Shown piece by piece: positions 43,796-55,388 of a stretch of DNA of 64,000 bases. The notes below the pieces were generated by a model. It saw only the letters and a program-made list of their open reading frames with translations, did not search any database and was not told the origin of the DNA. Positions within the stretch are counted from its first letter, which is position 1. Each line of letters starts with the position of its first letter. This DNA comes from Locusta migratoria. Its lineage: Eukaryota; Arthropoda; Insecta; Orthoptera; Acrididae. Location: positions 474,141,150 to 474,205,149 of the forward strand of contig CM048748.1 of NCBI GenBank assembly GCA_026315105.1, in the 5' to 3' direction. The translations under genes and the position numbers were made by a program.

Positions 43796-46700
43796 CTTCT
43801 CACTTTCCTCATCGGCAATCGCGTAATGAGAGAATGGTAATGTGTTTACTCTATCACTACATATAAATTGTTTGTCATCATGTCCTGACAGTCCGAACTT
43901 CAGTTGCGATACAGTGTGCGCCACATGACATATCGATTGAATACTGGCTTGTCGTGCGATATGTGGAGGATCTTCATCCTCTCCGTACGGACACTTCAAG
44001 TAGTCTTCAACCGTGAGTGCCCTGGATGCCGCACGGCGTACACCCTTAGCCCGTGTAACGGTGGCACCTGTTTGCGTACAATATGTGTACATTTTTTAAC
44101 GCAGACCTACACATTCCACTATCTGCGACCTATTCGCCTTGTCTTTCATTAGACCGATAACCTTATTATTACCCGGTGTAATTCCGTAAGGATTGTTGAT
44201 CTCATATCCAGACGTGTCGAATGCATCGGGGTGGCACCTTGTCAGTTCATATGGATCGCAACCCTTAATCCAGTATATGAAACTGTAGGTATTCATATAA
44301 ATTAACTTTGGATCAGCAAAGTGTTCTTTAGCGAACTCGTAGTGAAACTGGTATATGTGGAATTTAGATAGGTCTAAAATGCAGATACCGACGTAAATAA
44401 GTTTTGTAAACTGTACCGAAACTTTACTCATCTCCAGAGCGACGAAATTAGGGTTGAAGATTGTGTCTCGCTTGAAGTTAGCCCTGGTTATATAATCAGA
44501 TGCGCCATAACGCCCATCCCATCGGTTGACTAAATGAATTTCGCGGTGATTTCGTACATTTTGCATTGTTTTCCCGAATATTGAAGTGTTCATCAGTTTA
44601 TAAAAGTCCTTTTCAAATACACGCGTCGCGAGAGCCCTCTTTTCGGTGTTTAAATGAAGATATTCCTTCAACCAGGGACGCTGGTTGAAGGAAATAGCGC
44701 GATGTATCTTACTCAGTTCCAACCCCAACTTGAGACACTGCTGGAGGTTGCGATAGTGAATAACATACCTCGTTTTTTCATCCAGTGTTGTCAACAGCTT
44801 GGAGTTGGTTCCGGATTTATTTCGCGAATCACGTCGCTCTGGACATAAAGGTAGATCGCTGTGCGCGTCATGTAGACAAGCGAGATACTTCAAATCTACT
44901 TCTAAAACGTACCCTGTGTCAAATTCTGCCGACACATATTTCATGTTAGAACCCAATCTAGCGACATGCTTATCGGGCACCCATGAGAATCCTCCGATAG
45001 GTAGAGGCTGTTGCATGGCATACCCATATAAGTTAGTTACATCCAGGTACAGGAAGTAGCTTTGCTCACTAGATTCTCAAAACTGCTCATGCATTCGTTG
45101 GTTATTTGCCTTGGCATGCCTATGTACGCATTGACAAAGTCCACCTTGAACCCCTTTTTCAAAATTAATAGCATGCCGACATCGGTCAAGAGTTCAATGT
45201 TGACATACGTCTCTTTCATCATAGTGTCCCACGAAAGCCCTGGTGCAGTGTAGTAGTATGCAGCGTCCAGGCCAAATGTTGCCAGGCATACGTTCCCGAA
45301 TTGTTCAAAAATATCCGTAAGTAGTCGCACATCAGTGTTCATGTAGAGTTGAGAATACTCCCTTAAATTGCGGATATTGAATTCCAGCCATACACTCACT
45401 GGATGATTAAACTCTGCATCTGATATATTCCATTTAATTGACTCTCCATGGACAAATGTTGACGAGCTTCAGATTTTTTTAGTGTAGCAAGACACTCCAC
45501 TCGCAATATGCTAGATACCAGGCATTATATATTGATTTAGTTCTACCTGTATATAAAATTCTAAGTGTCTATGTTGTACATGAGGCCCCAAATATCTATT
45601 AGTGTGTACTGTGATGTGCTCCCACTGGCCCTGGCTTCCACAGAATGAATGAAACTTTGTATGTAAGAGAGTTTAGGAAGTGCTAGATGCACCTTGTCTG
45701 TTTTGTGTCGTCATTTCTTTCAAACTCTGGGTGTTGAATGTCTCTGGGCGAGAAGTAGGTTTGCCAACTGCTGATCAGAACCCAGTCGTAGCAAGGATTC
45801 CTAATGTAGCTTGCTCTTAACCTCCTTGGCTGGGAGTTGGTCAGGTTACCTGCCTGACGAATGGTGATGCTCTCTGGGCTCCCCTCCACTACCCTTCCTC
45901 AGCAACGGCTAGGCAGTGGTCAAGAGAGCTATTCATTCGCTTCTTGGTTCCTGGTAGGGTAAGTACTTCTGGGTTTGGTTCTGCTGTGGCCTCGTGGCTT
46001 GACTTAGTTCAGGATCCATAGTTGTACTTATGCCTTTTCGCGAGTTTAATCCTGGGAGTAGGAGCTACACTATGTGTAGTAGTGAGATTTTGCTTAATTT
46101 CCTACAGGACTACTAATTGTATGTGGATTTTCGCTGGAATCTGATTCCGAGGCTCTGATGGTGTTTCGTTAGCATAGTTCTTGCACTTTATTACTTTTAA
46201 ATCACTTCTTTGCCTGTTTAAATATGTTCAATGTCTTTCGCGTTCTTATCGTAGTTGAATTCTAATATTTTAAGGGATTCGTGGTGCCCATAATGTTCGT
46301 ACTTTGTCGACAGAACACGTGGACGATATCATACTAAGCCTTCAGCTTTTCCATCATTCAGTGCACATGAGTGGTTAATAATTGTATAGCTAATTTGCTA
46401 AGGTGTTTCCTAGTGAGTGTAGCGTGATAATTTTCCCCGAAAATTGTCCATTCTAACTTGTAATCTATGTACTTATCAGCCCACGTGTGCGCCGATTAGC
46501 GTTTTCCCTGTCGTGGTTATTACCATTAAATAGATCTTTTTCCTCAGTGTAGAAAGAACCGTTACACGACATATATCGTGTTTTTAATTTTCAGAATTAT
46601 TTCACTTATATGAATTTTTGTGACCGAACTCTGTATAGTGCTGTAGCAATCTGTAACCTTGCTTATATAATAGATATCATTCCTCTGACCAGAAAGAATG

Positions 46701-48880
46701 GTTACACGATATGTTTCGCGATCTTATTCTCTTCGAAACTGGTTTTGTTAACTTTTTGCATATTTTGTGTTCCGACTTACTAGAGTGCTGTATTGATCTA
46801 ACAACTTTAACCTTCTGTAGTTATTTTCTCCCTGTGCTAAACGAACGCCAGAGCGACCGTTTTTAGATATTATTTAATGAAATCTTGATTTAATGTATAG
46901 TTAGAAGTTCTAGGGAAACTTTAACTTCCATCTGTACACCGCACTTTGTCGTCTTAAACCAAGTGCGTTTGTTTCTGATAGTTGATCATGAGCCTAAGCC
47001 ACTAGCTTGACACGTTATGGAAGTGAAGTACTATTTCATTGTGCGCGAGGGAACCTTTGATCTGCATTCTCCGCATTGATTGGCTGTCGTCTTGGTGTAT
47101 TGGTGTCGGGTGCTTCGTAAGTACCTGCGTGGTTTGGCGTATGAATCCGTGTGTGAATGTTCTGCAATTCCTCCGTTCCCCCCTATGAAACGTGATCGTA
47201 ATTAACCTGTACTCAACTTTGCAGGTGGGCAATTTTAGGGCCATGTAATTGTGGATATTTTGAGTATTTTGGAAGGTGTGTTTTTTATTGTAATTTTTAA
47301 AAAATGTCTTCCCCCTTGTTGTTCTTCTTCTGACAATAAATTAATTTGTTAAACTATAATCCTTTTGTGCTAATTTAAATTCTCCCCTCATCATTTATTT
47401 TGGATTAATGTGGGGTAATTTGTTCATGTATCTTGTGTCTCTGCTCCCTTCTGGAGTAGAAAATATTTGCGTTTCCGTTGCCAACAATTATTTTTGATTT
47501 AGATCCATGACTGCAGATCATTATTTAATTGTGTGCAGTTTCCTCTAAAGATTACAGTAAAGGTAGAACTGTTTGCTTAACTTTTGCTTAAGGGAACTGT
47601 ATACTTCCGCTGCTGTGTGAATATCGCCGTAATTAGATTTTGTGAGCAAGCAGTTAACAGTCAAAAGAAGAGCAGGCGAATTTCAAGCTACAAGTCCTCA
47701 TGACGCATGGTTTCGGCTAGTTTCTGTAGCGGTGCCTGCAAGAATCTCAGGGAGTCGAGGAACTGCAACGAAATTTTCTTGGTTATTCTCTTCGAAAACG
47801 AACTGTGCTTTTCTGTTATGTCAGGAATCAAGCTAACCTTATCTCTGCTCTTCCCGTAATCGGCGAATGGCTCGACTAAGAAGTGTCCATCGTAGCCGCT
47901 TAGGCTGTGGACGAAAACCGGTATGTGTGCAGAAAGCTGATAGTTAAAGTTGCAGCTGTTGTTAGCAGCGCCGCGGAACTTGCCTGTAAGGTGACAATGA
48001 TCCCTACGGGGAGTTTCCGCTTTTTTATACAAAGGCTGACCGAAAATATAGCAGTCAGTCGCGTTACTGTACTGTAATTTATGATCCTGCGTTTCGGTCA
48101 TAGGAACGATTTTTCTATAAATGGCATCAACCATTCTTGTAGGTTTTCCAGCTCAGAGAGCAACCAATCCACAGGATTAGCCCTTGCATACGGTCCGAAA
48201 TGGTTGAGGCTGGAATCGTATGCGCATACAACTTTATAAGTGGCTGCAAACGGTTCGTGACGTTCTGTAAGAGTAGTGTGCGAAGCAGCTGGATTACCCT
48301 CACATCCAGTGACAGGGACGAGTAATGATTCAAAATCATCGTACAGACTGAACAGTACTTTCTCTTTTCGAATAAAGTTCTTAAACTTTAAGAACTTATC
48401 GGCCTCACTAGGCATCTCTACACGAACCGCTTCCTTGGCAGAGCAGTCGACCTGATGTCTCGTTAAATGTTCATTAGACGTAAAAGAGTCAGGCATCTAA
48501 GACAAAAGTGTCGTTTGTGATCTTTTTTAGACATCTGGGGGGATAGAAGGTGGGACATGTTTCGAATCCATGTGTAATGAAGGTTGTCTTTGCCATCAAA
48601 TATTAAGAGCAAATTTACATGATGACGTCGATCCGTGTGTTGGGATATGTAGTATTTCCAACTACTTTCTACTGATTATTATACTCGGGCTGCTCGTCAT
48701 CCTCAACATTATCTGGCTTACATTCACTCAGACCATAAACATGAATTGAGATATGAGGGTTTTGACTTTTACCCGACGCGCCTTCCTGAAGTTCGGAGAG
48801 TTGGGTCTGTATTGGGGCGCGAGTATCAACATGAAACCATTGAGCGACTGAGGCACCCCGCGTGATTTGTACCATTATCA
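43796..48880 (-). pseudogene. Family-B (protein-primed type) DNA polymerase of a Polinton/Maverick, dead
   Basis: Minus-strand order: ISIHVYGLSE and HHVNLLLIFDGKDNLHYTWI; a C2HC finger (CLRCL...HLTRHQVDC); exonuclease motif FSLYDDFESLL; RRDHCHLTGKFRGAANNSCN; LSGYDGHFLVEPF; then, across an insertion, LREYSQLYMNTDVRLLTDIF; motif A VLEVDLKYLACLHDAHSDLP; motif B FYKLMNTSIFGKTMQNVRNH; and the C-terminal SQLKFGLSGHDDKQF and RVNTLPFSHY. Motif C reads MNTYS instead of YTDTDS, so both catalytic acids are gone. Several frameshifts and stops break it. These polymerases replicate large virus-like transposons. Confidence 0.85.
45471..47640. mobile_element. 2.2-kb insertion inside the polymerase pseudogene
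   Basis: Polymerase homology stops near 47640 (after AETMRHEDL) and resumes near 45470 (before ISDAEFNH), where about 70 residues of the family are missing. The intervening DNA has no polymerase homology and no credible ORF. AGATTTT near both boundaries (45466, 47634) might be a target duplication. A motif (AAAGAA.GGTTACACGATAT) recurs near 46550 and 46690. The element type is unknown; a solo LTR or a non-autonomous element is possible. Confidence 0.45.
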
Positions 48881-48889
48881 CCGCCCTTG

Positions 48890-49800
48890 TGAATGACTAC
48901 GTTCTCCGACTGACCCACCGTTCTTTGGTGGCTGAGTAAATTCACAGCCTATCACAGCACGGCAAATAATGGCAGGGTAACGCGGATCTCTCAAGATTGC
49001 AGAAATTTCATTTTACAGAACAGGTATAGAAGCGTTCAGGAAAATTAGCGGATCTCGATACCCCATCGTATTCTGTATGGTAGCATCTGAGATCCTATTT
49101 TTGAATGCACCTCGAGTCACTTTAAATGCTAACTCAGTGCGGCGGATCTGTCCCCCCAAATCGTGGCTTATACTAATAGAACGGGCGGAGAGGCTGCTGT
49201 GGGCTGACAGATGATCACTACAGTTAATACCAGTGGCCGACCCTTGAGAGGACCAGAGCACCAACCTGTCGGTGACGCAGATAGTGCGTCCTCTGTCGGA
49301 ATATGGCGAGGTGCCATATTTTTGCGACGTCTGGTGGGAGCAGCCGCTAGCGGGATGTCGCCATCCGTCCGGTGCGAACACCCGGGTTGGCTGCGCTGGA
49401 GAGGCGGGGTCTGGCCTGTACTTTAGGGAAGGTTGCTCGCTGAATGGCTGGGGTAGGTGGCGACCACGGACGCCAGAGTGGTGGGTTCGCCGGCGCCGCT
49501 GCCTCACCTGGCGCCGGGCGAGCAGCCGACTCTCTGCGCCCGGCCAGGTCGGTTTTTGCGGGCGATGGTCGCCGACACGGTACAGCGTATTGAATGACGC
49601 TAGCGTGCGGCACTCGGGGAGGTGTGCACGCGCTCTGCTGGTGTATGCCAGCATCACTCACCTCATGTTTTTCAGCGAAGACAGAGATAAGGAAGCCGTC
49701 AGTATAAATTGCATATTTTCTAACACATACAGTATTTTTTTTCTATGTCTAAAGCATACACACAAGGACAGAGCATGTGGCTGATAATAACTCACCTATT
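48890..49800. other. GC-rich island, no supported gene
   Basis: 49200-49660 is CpG-rich and open in several frames on both strands, including a 214-codon minus-strand ORF at 49013-49657. Composition (Arg/Pro/Ser/Ala-rich, low-complexity) and overlapping opposite-strand openness suggest base-composition artefacts. I see no recognisable domain. Confidence 0.45.
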
Positions 49801-50390
49801 TCTCGTTCATACACATCTGCAGCCCACTGTGAGATGTCAAACGGCGGGTTCTCAGGCTGTGGAGACCAGATCTCCTGAGACATGTCGAATGGCAGATCAT
49901 CGACATTTTGCAGTTCGACCGCATGTCTATCACGGCAAATTGAAACAATGAGAAAAAAAATTTAATCGAATATGCACACATTCATGATATATATTAAAAA
50001 CAGGGGAATTATACACTCACTCATCACATCATTCTTAATTTCCTGCAGTACAGTTTCCCCCAAAATCAGCGTGTTGATACTGGGATCTATGGAAAGAACA
50101 ACAACAACATAAAAAATAAATTACATGAATATTAATCTATTTATGTACAATTAATCACTACAAAAATATTTCCCTTACTTACGAAACTGGCTATCAAATA
50201 ATTCAAGTACTCGTCATCCATAAGTTGAGATGGTGTGCTACAATCACCAACAGCTAAAAAACAAAGGGTGACATTTCGTTAGATTATACACACACATAAA
50301 CTTATAAAATACGATGAGAGGAACATAATTACATACTGGAAGACGACGAGCGACTTCTCTTCGCATCACAGGATGTGTCGTTCTAACTGC
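49800..50390 (-). other. Candidate small multi-exon gene (minus strand)
   Basis: Three or four exon-like pieces have splice signals. The first encodes AKRSRSSSS before GTATGT (about 50335). The second follows a TTTTTTAG acceptor and encodes VGDCSTPSQLMDDEYLNYLI (about 50184-50255). The third encodes PSINTLILGETVLQEIKNDV before GTGAGT (about 50019-50087). The fourth encodes VELQNVDDLPFDMSQEIWSP and PPFDISQWAADVYERE before GTGAGT (49798-49935). A stop lies in the first piece and the phase into the fourth is unresolved. I do not recognise the product. It lies upstream of the polymerase pseudogene on the same strand. Confidence 0.35.
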
Positions 50391-52030
50391 ATGAACGTTT
50401 CATCGTGATAGATACGTGTCCTAACAATTCCGAAGTGGGAGTGAACTCGACCTGCTTCGGATGCACTTGTGGAGCCTGGGCTGGTTACACTCGTCTGTGA
50501 GGATTACGGGGGGCAGGTGTGTCCACCGCCCGCGCTATCCATTCTTCAGCGGGGGCATGTACCCTCATTCTTCAGTTGTCAGTGGTGTGTGGCAGACCAC
50601 AAGCATCGTGATTATTCACACAATACTGGAATTAGGACCTGGCGGCTTTAGCGGATAAAGGGATCGCATAAATTTTCCTCTTACCTTGGGAAGCGGTGCC
50701 AGCTCATGAAGCATTGTTGCGCGGGTCGGTATAAATTATTTTTAGTACAATAGGGCAACGAGTTTCAAAGCCCACAAGTCGTCATGCCTTCATTCCGCCG
50801 ACGGCTAATGTGAGTGATAGACGCACTATGCGATGAAACGCGTATGTTTTAATGATTCGATAACTGTACATAATCTAGTGACTTGGGCCTATGCATCGCA
50901 TATGCCAGAATTGGTCACTGGGAGCTGCTTGGTAGTGATACAGATAGTTTCATTAGGCGAATCAAGAATGTAAGCAGGATAATTAATCCGATTTTAGATA
51001 GCTAGCACTACAGGCGTGTCTGGGAGAAATTACATAAGAGTGATCAACCCACTGATGGCTCTACAAGAGTTATAACAGTTTGATCCTCGGCTGGCAGGTG
51101 TGTGGACGAGGGCGTTACAGTCGCCCTGCGGTGGCCTTGTGTCCAGTAATTCGCTGTGTGTGTGAGTGACGTCATCCGGCCGCATACTCTTGACTTAATT
51201 TTGAGTATTTTCACCTGACAACCAGCCGGCTATTTTTTGCGGCCGATCGGTAAGGGGCGCTTGTCTCCGGAGCCCCTCTGCATGTCTGTTTGATTAAACA
51301 CTTGCTGACCTGATGGTCCTTCTAAGAGGGAGAAGCCAACACACGGCGGCCGCGCAGCCGCTCCCCTCAACCGGCTGCAGCACTTGACGTCTCGCCCACC
51401 AGCGTCCCACCGTTTTTTGTGATGCAGCGGGTCTGTGGCGTCATATAAATCAGATTTTTTTTTATAGAGTTATGGTTCTGTATGGAAGGGGGAGTCAATT
51501 ATTTACATAAACAGTGATGGCTCTATGTAATATAAAATACTTGGAACACACGTGCTGTGGGGGGATTCCAAGGTCAGAGGTCGTGGAACGTGAACTTGAG
51601 CTTAGTGGGCCACAACCGGCCCTTGTGACCTTGACCTTGATCTCTAGGGAGGAGGAGGAGGGGGAGGAGTAGGGGGAGACCTCCCAATGTGAGTGGTAAC
51701 CGGCCTATGGGGGAGTGGGGGGTGACAGCCCGTTATTCACCTCCCAAAGTGAGCGGGAACCGGCCCTTCATACCTGCTTATACAATTTTGATAAAAGCAA
51801 GTATAAACTCCCGGAAAATGAAAAAATAAAATAAATAAACATCAATTCGTTGACCCAGAAGAGCAAAATTTTATTGATACACTCTTGAGGATGTATACAA
51901 CACACAATCATACAGACAGAGCCATATGCACGTGAGTACAGTCACTAGAGCATGCACAATGTCGACACTAGTACCGTTTATACACACCTTTTACAGCGAT
52001 GCGAGCTGTAATTTTCACACAGAGACGATA
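50391..52030. other. Unannotated DNA, partly GC-rich
   Basis: Contains a G/A-rich purine stretch (51640-51735, AGGAGGAGGAG-like) with a repeated phrase CCTCCCAA.GTGAG.GG.AACCGGCC at about 51681-51706 and 51741-51765. No gene, RNA or element end is recognised. Confidence 0.5.
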
Positions 52031-52034
52031 GTAG

Positions 52035-52640
52035 AGGAATAGCCTTTCATGCAATTTTTACCTGGTGCCTCAGGTGGGACAGATTTCGTGCAGGTTTTGC
52101 AGACTTCGCTAGATTACGTTTCATCTGGTCCCATACATGCTCAGTGGGCGACAGATCAAGGTATCGTGCTGGCCAGGGTTGTTGACGTACACCTAGAAGA
52201 GCACATTGGGAGATTTGGGATACACGTGGACGTGTATTACCCTGTTGTAACAGGATACCGCCTTGTTGGTGCATGAACTGTAGCAAGACGGGTTGAATGA
52301 TGATTTCAATGTGTGGTTCATTCCTCGACGATCACGGCTAGGATAGGGTGTGGCTTCTCACTCCATGATGCCAGAGGTCAGCCCCATGTGCCTTTGTCGT
52401 GTACACTCCAGATTTTTGCCCTCCCTTGCCCGACGCCACACACGCATATGACCATCATTGGCACTGATGCAGAAGTGACTCTTTATCACTGTAGATGACA
52501 CCTCTCCATTTGTACTTCCAAAAGTGCCAATCACAACACCCGTGGAGGTGGAGTTGGTCTGTGAGTAGAAGATGCCCTAGTGGTATGCATGATCGTGCAT
52601 CATGGTGTCAAGACACATGCCCTATACAGGCCGTTCTTCA
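52035..52640 (-). pseudogene. Tc1/mariner transposase, C-terminal two-thirds, broken
   Basis: The minus strand shows VIKSHFCISANDGHMRVWRR, ECTRQRHMGLTSGIME (stop), FMHQQGGILLQQGNTRPRVS (second Asp position now Gly in QQGNTRPR; family QQDNARPH), QPWPARYLDLSPTEHVWDQM (Glu retained in TEHVW) and AKPARNLSHLRHQVKIA. Frameshifts and a stop occur near 52380. The order is that of Tc1 elements (DD34E). It was a cut-and-paste transposase with TA targets. Confidence 0.85.
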
Positions 52641-52960
52641 CTGGTGATCATAGAGGCAACATTGAGGAGTGGACGCTACAGTGACACCATCACTCAACCT
52701 GTCTTGTACTAACAAGGTGACATGAGTTTCTGACAGGACAATGCACATCCACATGTATTCCTTACCACCCAACGTGCTGTTAGAGGTGTACATGAACTAC
52801 CCAGGGCAGTTCAATTCACAGATCCCTCCCCCATTGAGCATGTTTGGGACCGGATGAAATATCATCTTGAGAAGTCTGCATGACCAGTACGAAATCTGGC
52901 CAAACCACATCACATACTTTAATTCTGTGTCAAGGTCCCTGTGAAGTATGTGATTAAGAG
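52640..52960 (+). pseudogene. Tc1 transposase 3' fragment, opposite strand
   Basis: The plus strand carries GACAGGACAATGCACATCCA (family QDNAxPH), then AVQFTDPSPIEHVWDRMKYH and EKSA-stop-PVRNLAKP in shifted frames. It is a second, separately decayed copy of the same type as 52035-52640 and points away from it, so the two abut near 52640. Confidence 0.7.
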
Positions 52961-53007
52961 GGAGACGTGCTTTAAGACAGTCTGTCTAGTCACTTTGTCT
53001 GCAACTC

Positions 53008-53165
53008 TGTGTTAGCTGAGTGGTCTAAAGCGCCTACCTAGTAAATAGGAGTTCCCAGGTTCGAATCCTGGTGACAGCACAAATTTTAATTCAGTGCCTC
53101 TCCTTATGTTTAATACCTTTGGTATAACGAGACAATGTTGTCTCAAGGAAATGTATTATTGTTTG
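53008..53165 (+). repeat. tRNA-Thr(AGT)-like SINE
   Basis: The head TTAGCTGAGTGGTCTAAAGC, anticodon arm CCTAC-CTAGTAA-ATAGG (loop position AGT, as in threonine tRNA) and T arm CCCAGGTTCGAATCCTGG are tRNA-like, but the acceptor stem does not pair fully. The tail AGCACAAATTTTAATTCAGT then GTCTCAAGGAAATG parallels that in the 32.5-33.3 kb composite, so it is a SINE. Confidence 0.8.
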
Positions 53166-53167
53166 TA

Positions 53168-55388
53168 TTCCTTCAATTTGATTTGCACAATTGCTATCTT
53201 ATCTTCAGCTAATCAGAAGTGCACTCAGTTTCAATGTCCTAGAAAGTAGTGTTTTGAGGAGCTGTGACGTTTTTACCTCATTAATCGTGCTAGCATGGTA
53301 AAGAACAAGACTTTAACAATGACAAGAATGTACTTGCAATTGAAACAGGACACCTTTTTATAATTGTAGCTTTTATGATAATATTAGTAATCATACAATT
53401 AAAGTCTTTAGAAGCACTGAAAGTGATTCAGAATGAAAAAAAAGTGCACTCAACGCTACATTTTCGTTTTATTTATTAATTTTTCTTTTTTTGCCGGTAG
53501 AGTCGAGGCTCATTTATTGTCGCCTGGAGTGGACACGCCGTCAAGGTCGTCAGTACCTAACGCCTGGGAGAGGGGGTTAACGATGGGGAAGCCACACAAC
53601 GAACATCGAAGGATTGTCACTGGCTGGGTGGGTGGAATGGAGTGTTCTCACTCACTTCTTACTTCAGTTCGCTTCAAACGTTCGCCAAGCGTACAGAAAG
53701 TTCGTGTGTCGGTAATGTGTGTCAGCTTTTCGAGATTTTTTTTAAATTTATTTATGAAAATGTTGGCCGTGTAACGCGCGCAATGGCTACTTGGTGTTTT
53801 GTATGTGCTGAAACAACAGATGGACCAGGTGCTTCCACAGTGACAAAAAAGGAATACTATCACTCATCAAAGCAAATATAGAAAGGGGATATAGCAATGG
53901 CTCATCTTTAGAAGGTTTGGACTGAATGTCGAAAAAATTACTTCAGGCGGCAACGGTTACGTTAGATTTTTGAAGACCAATTGTGTTGGGAGAGGTTGTA
54001 CATTGGTTTTTAATGGGTACTCTGATACATCAGAGAGCATAAAAGCAGCTGAACAAAGTCGACGATATCGGCTCAGGAGGTGTGGGGAAATGAATGTCAG
54101 TCTAGAAACTAAAATTACAGTGAAGTTAGAGGATTTCCTCTCCAACTTTAACAATAAGAAACATCTGGTAAACCTGTTGATGATGCACCTACAGAAAAAT
54201 GGGATAAATTCCCTCCAGGCTTCAAGTGATGCTGACGTTGATAGTGTGGAGACAGCTATCAACAGATCACATAATTCCTCAATTGCTATTTTTCGAGAGG
54301 AGTTGGATTTTAGCTGTTCTATTAGTAGCAAAAGCTCCATCTGATCGTAACATTCTGCTTGTAGAACCAAGAAGAGGAAAGCTTAAGACGTGTTTATATT
54401 CTTCACAATAGCTGCAGCAGGAATTGAAAATGAAGGAGAACGCCCATTTGTTATTCTTACATGCATTTATCGGCTGTGACACAATATCCGTAGCGTATTG
54501 CAAGAGTAAAGTGAGGTTTGTCAAAATGCACCAGAAGTGCAAAATCATACAACATGCTGCTGAGATATTTGCCAACAGTTCTTCAACTCCATTGAGAGAC
54601 GATTACTCTCTCATGGTAATGAGTTCCAGCCAGCACAAAATCCTTCAACGAGTTCCGCTACAAATCATTTATAAAAGCAGCTGGGATCATGAAGCCTAAT
54701 CTCTCAACACTCCCTCCAACTGAAGGAGCAATTAGGCAGCATGCATTCCGAACTCACCACCAAGTACGCCTTTGGTTAGGAGAGGAGCCTAAAGCTAGAG
54801 CGCAACTTTCAGAGTTAGATGCTGCCCCTGACGAAATACTGAAGTTGATTTTTTGTCCATGCACGACAGGATGTGACAGTGGCAGTTGTGGTTGCAGAAA
54901 AGCGTTGTTACACTGCTTTGTTACATGCCTGAACTGCAAGGGCAACTGTGACGACAGAGTGGGAATATTAATTCAGGATGAAGATGACGACAGGGACATC
55001 GAGACTACCAATCTCGTTGGACGACGTATCCGCTATTGACAAAGATGAATGAAACTTGACCATTCCTCCTCAGAAAAACGATGTTGCTTTGAATGCACTT
55101 ATTTTTCATTCTGAAGCACTATCAGTGTTTCTAAAAACTTTCATTGTATGATTCATAATATTATTATAAAAGCTACTATTATGAAAGGTTTCAATTGCAA
55201 GTACATTCTTGTCATTGTTAAACTGTTGTTATTTACCACGCTAGTACGCTGCATAATGTAAAAAAGCCACAGCCCCTCAAAACACTCATTTCTGGAGGGA
55301 CATCGAAACTGAGTGCACATCTTATAAATGATGTACCTTCTGGTTGGCTGAAGATAAGGTAGCAAATGTGCGTATCAAACTGAAGGAA
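53168..55388 (+). mobile_element. Long-TIR element carrying a Cys-rich protein gene
   Basis: 53168-53459 and 55082-55388 are imperfect inverted repeats of about 290-307 bp. Shared blocks include TTCCTTCA.TTTGAT, CTTATCTTCAGC, GTGCACTCAGTTTC, GTGTTTTGAGG.GCTGTG, TTTAACAATGACAAGAATGT followed by ACTTGCAATTGAAAC, and CAGAATGAAAAA. Between them lies one plus-strand gene (53780-55039). A target duplication was not resolved, partly because a SINE abuts the left end. The gene does not resemble a standard DDE transposase. Confidence 0.82.
53780..55039 (+). pseudogene. CXC-type Cys-rich protein of unknown function (nuclease-like core?)
   Basis: Plus-strand blocks in order: MATWCFVCAETTDGPG; CTLVFNGYSDTSESIKAAEQ; KLEDFLSNFNNKKHLVNLLM; an acidic block ASSDADVDSVETAINRSHN; LLVLLVAKAPSDRNILLVEP and RRGKLKTCLYSSQ; LLFLHAFIGCDTISVAYCKS; LPPTEGAIRQHAFRTHHQVR LWLG; and a C-terminal cluster CPCTTGCDSGSCGCRKALLH followed by CLNCKGNCDD. 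I recognise this as a multi-copy invertebrate family with an AFxGCDTTSA signature and a tesmin/CXC-like tail. The DADV...D.D.LVLL pattern suggests a PIN/FEN-like nuclease core, which is inference. At least three frameshifts or stops (near 53880, 54300, 54410) break it, but the last 116 codons are open. Confidence 0.6.

Noticed and set aside
49013..49657. 214-codon minus-strand ORF as a host gene
   Set aside because: The region is CpG-rich and open in overlapping frames on both strands; the translation is Arg/Pro/Ser-rich with no domain or splice support.
53010..53085. Functional tRNA-Thr(AGT) gene
   Set aside because: The anticodon and T arms look right but the acceptor stem does not pair, and a SINE tail shared with another locus follows directly.
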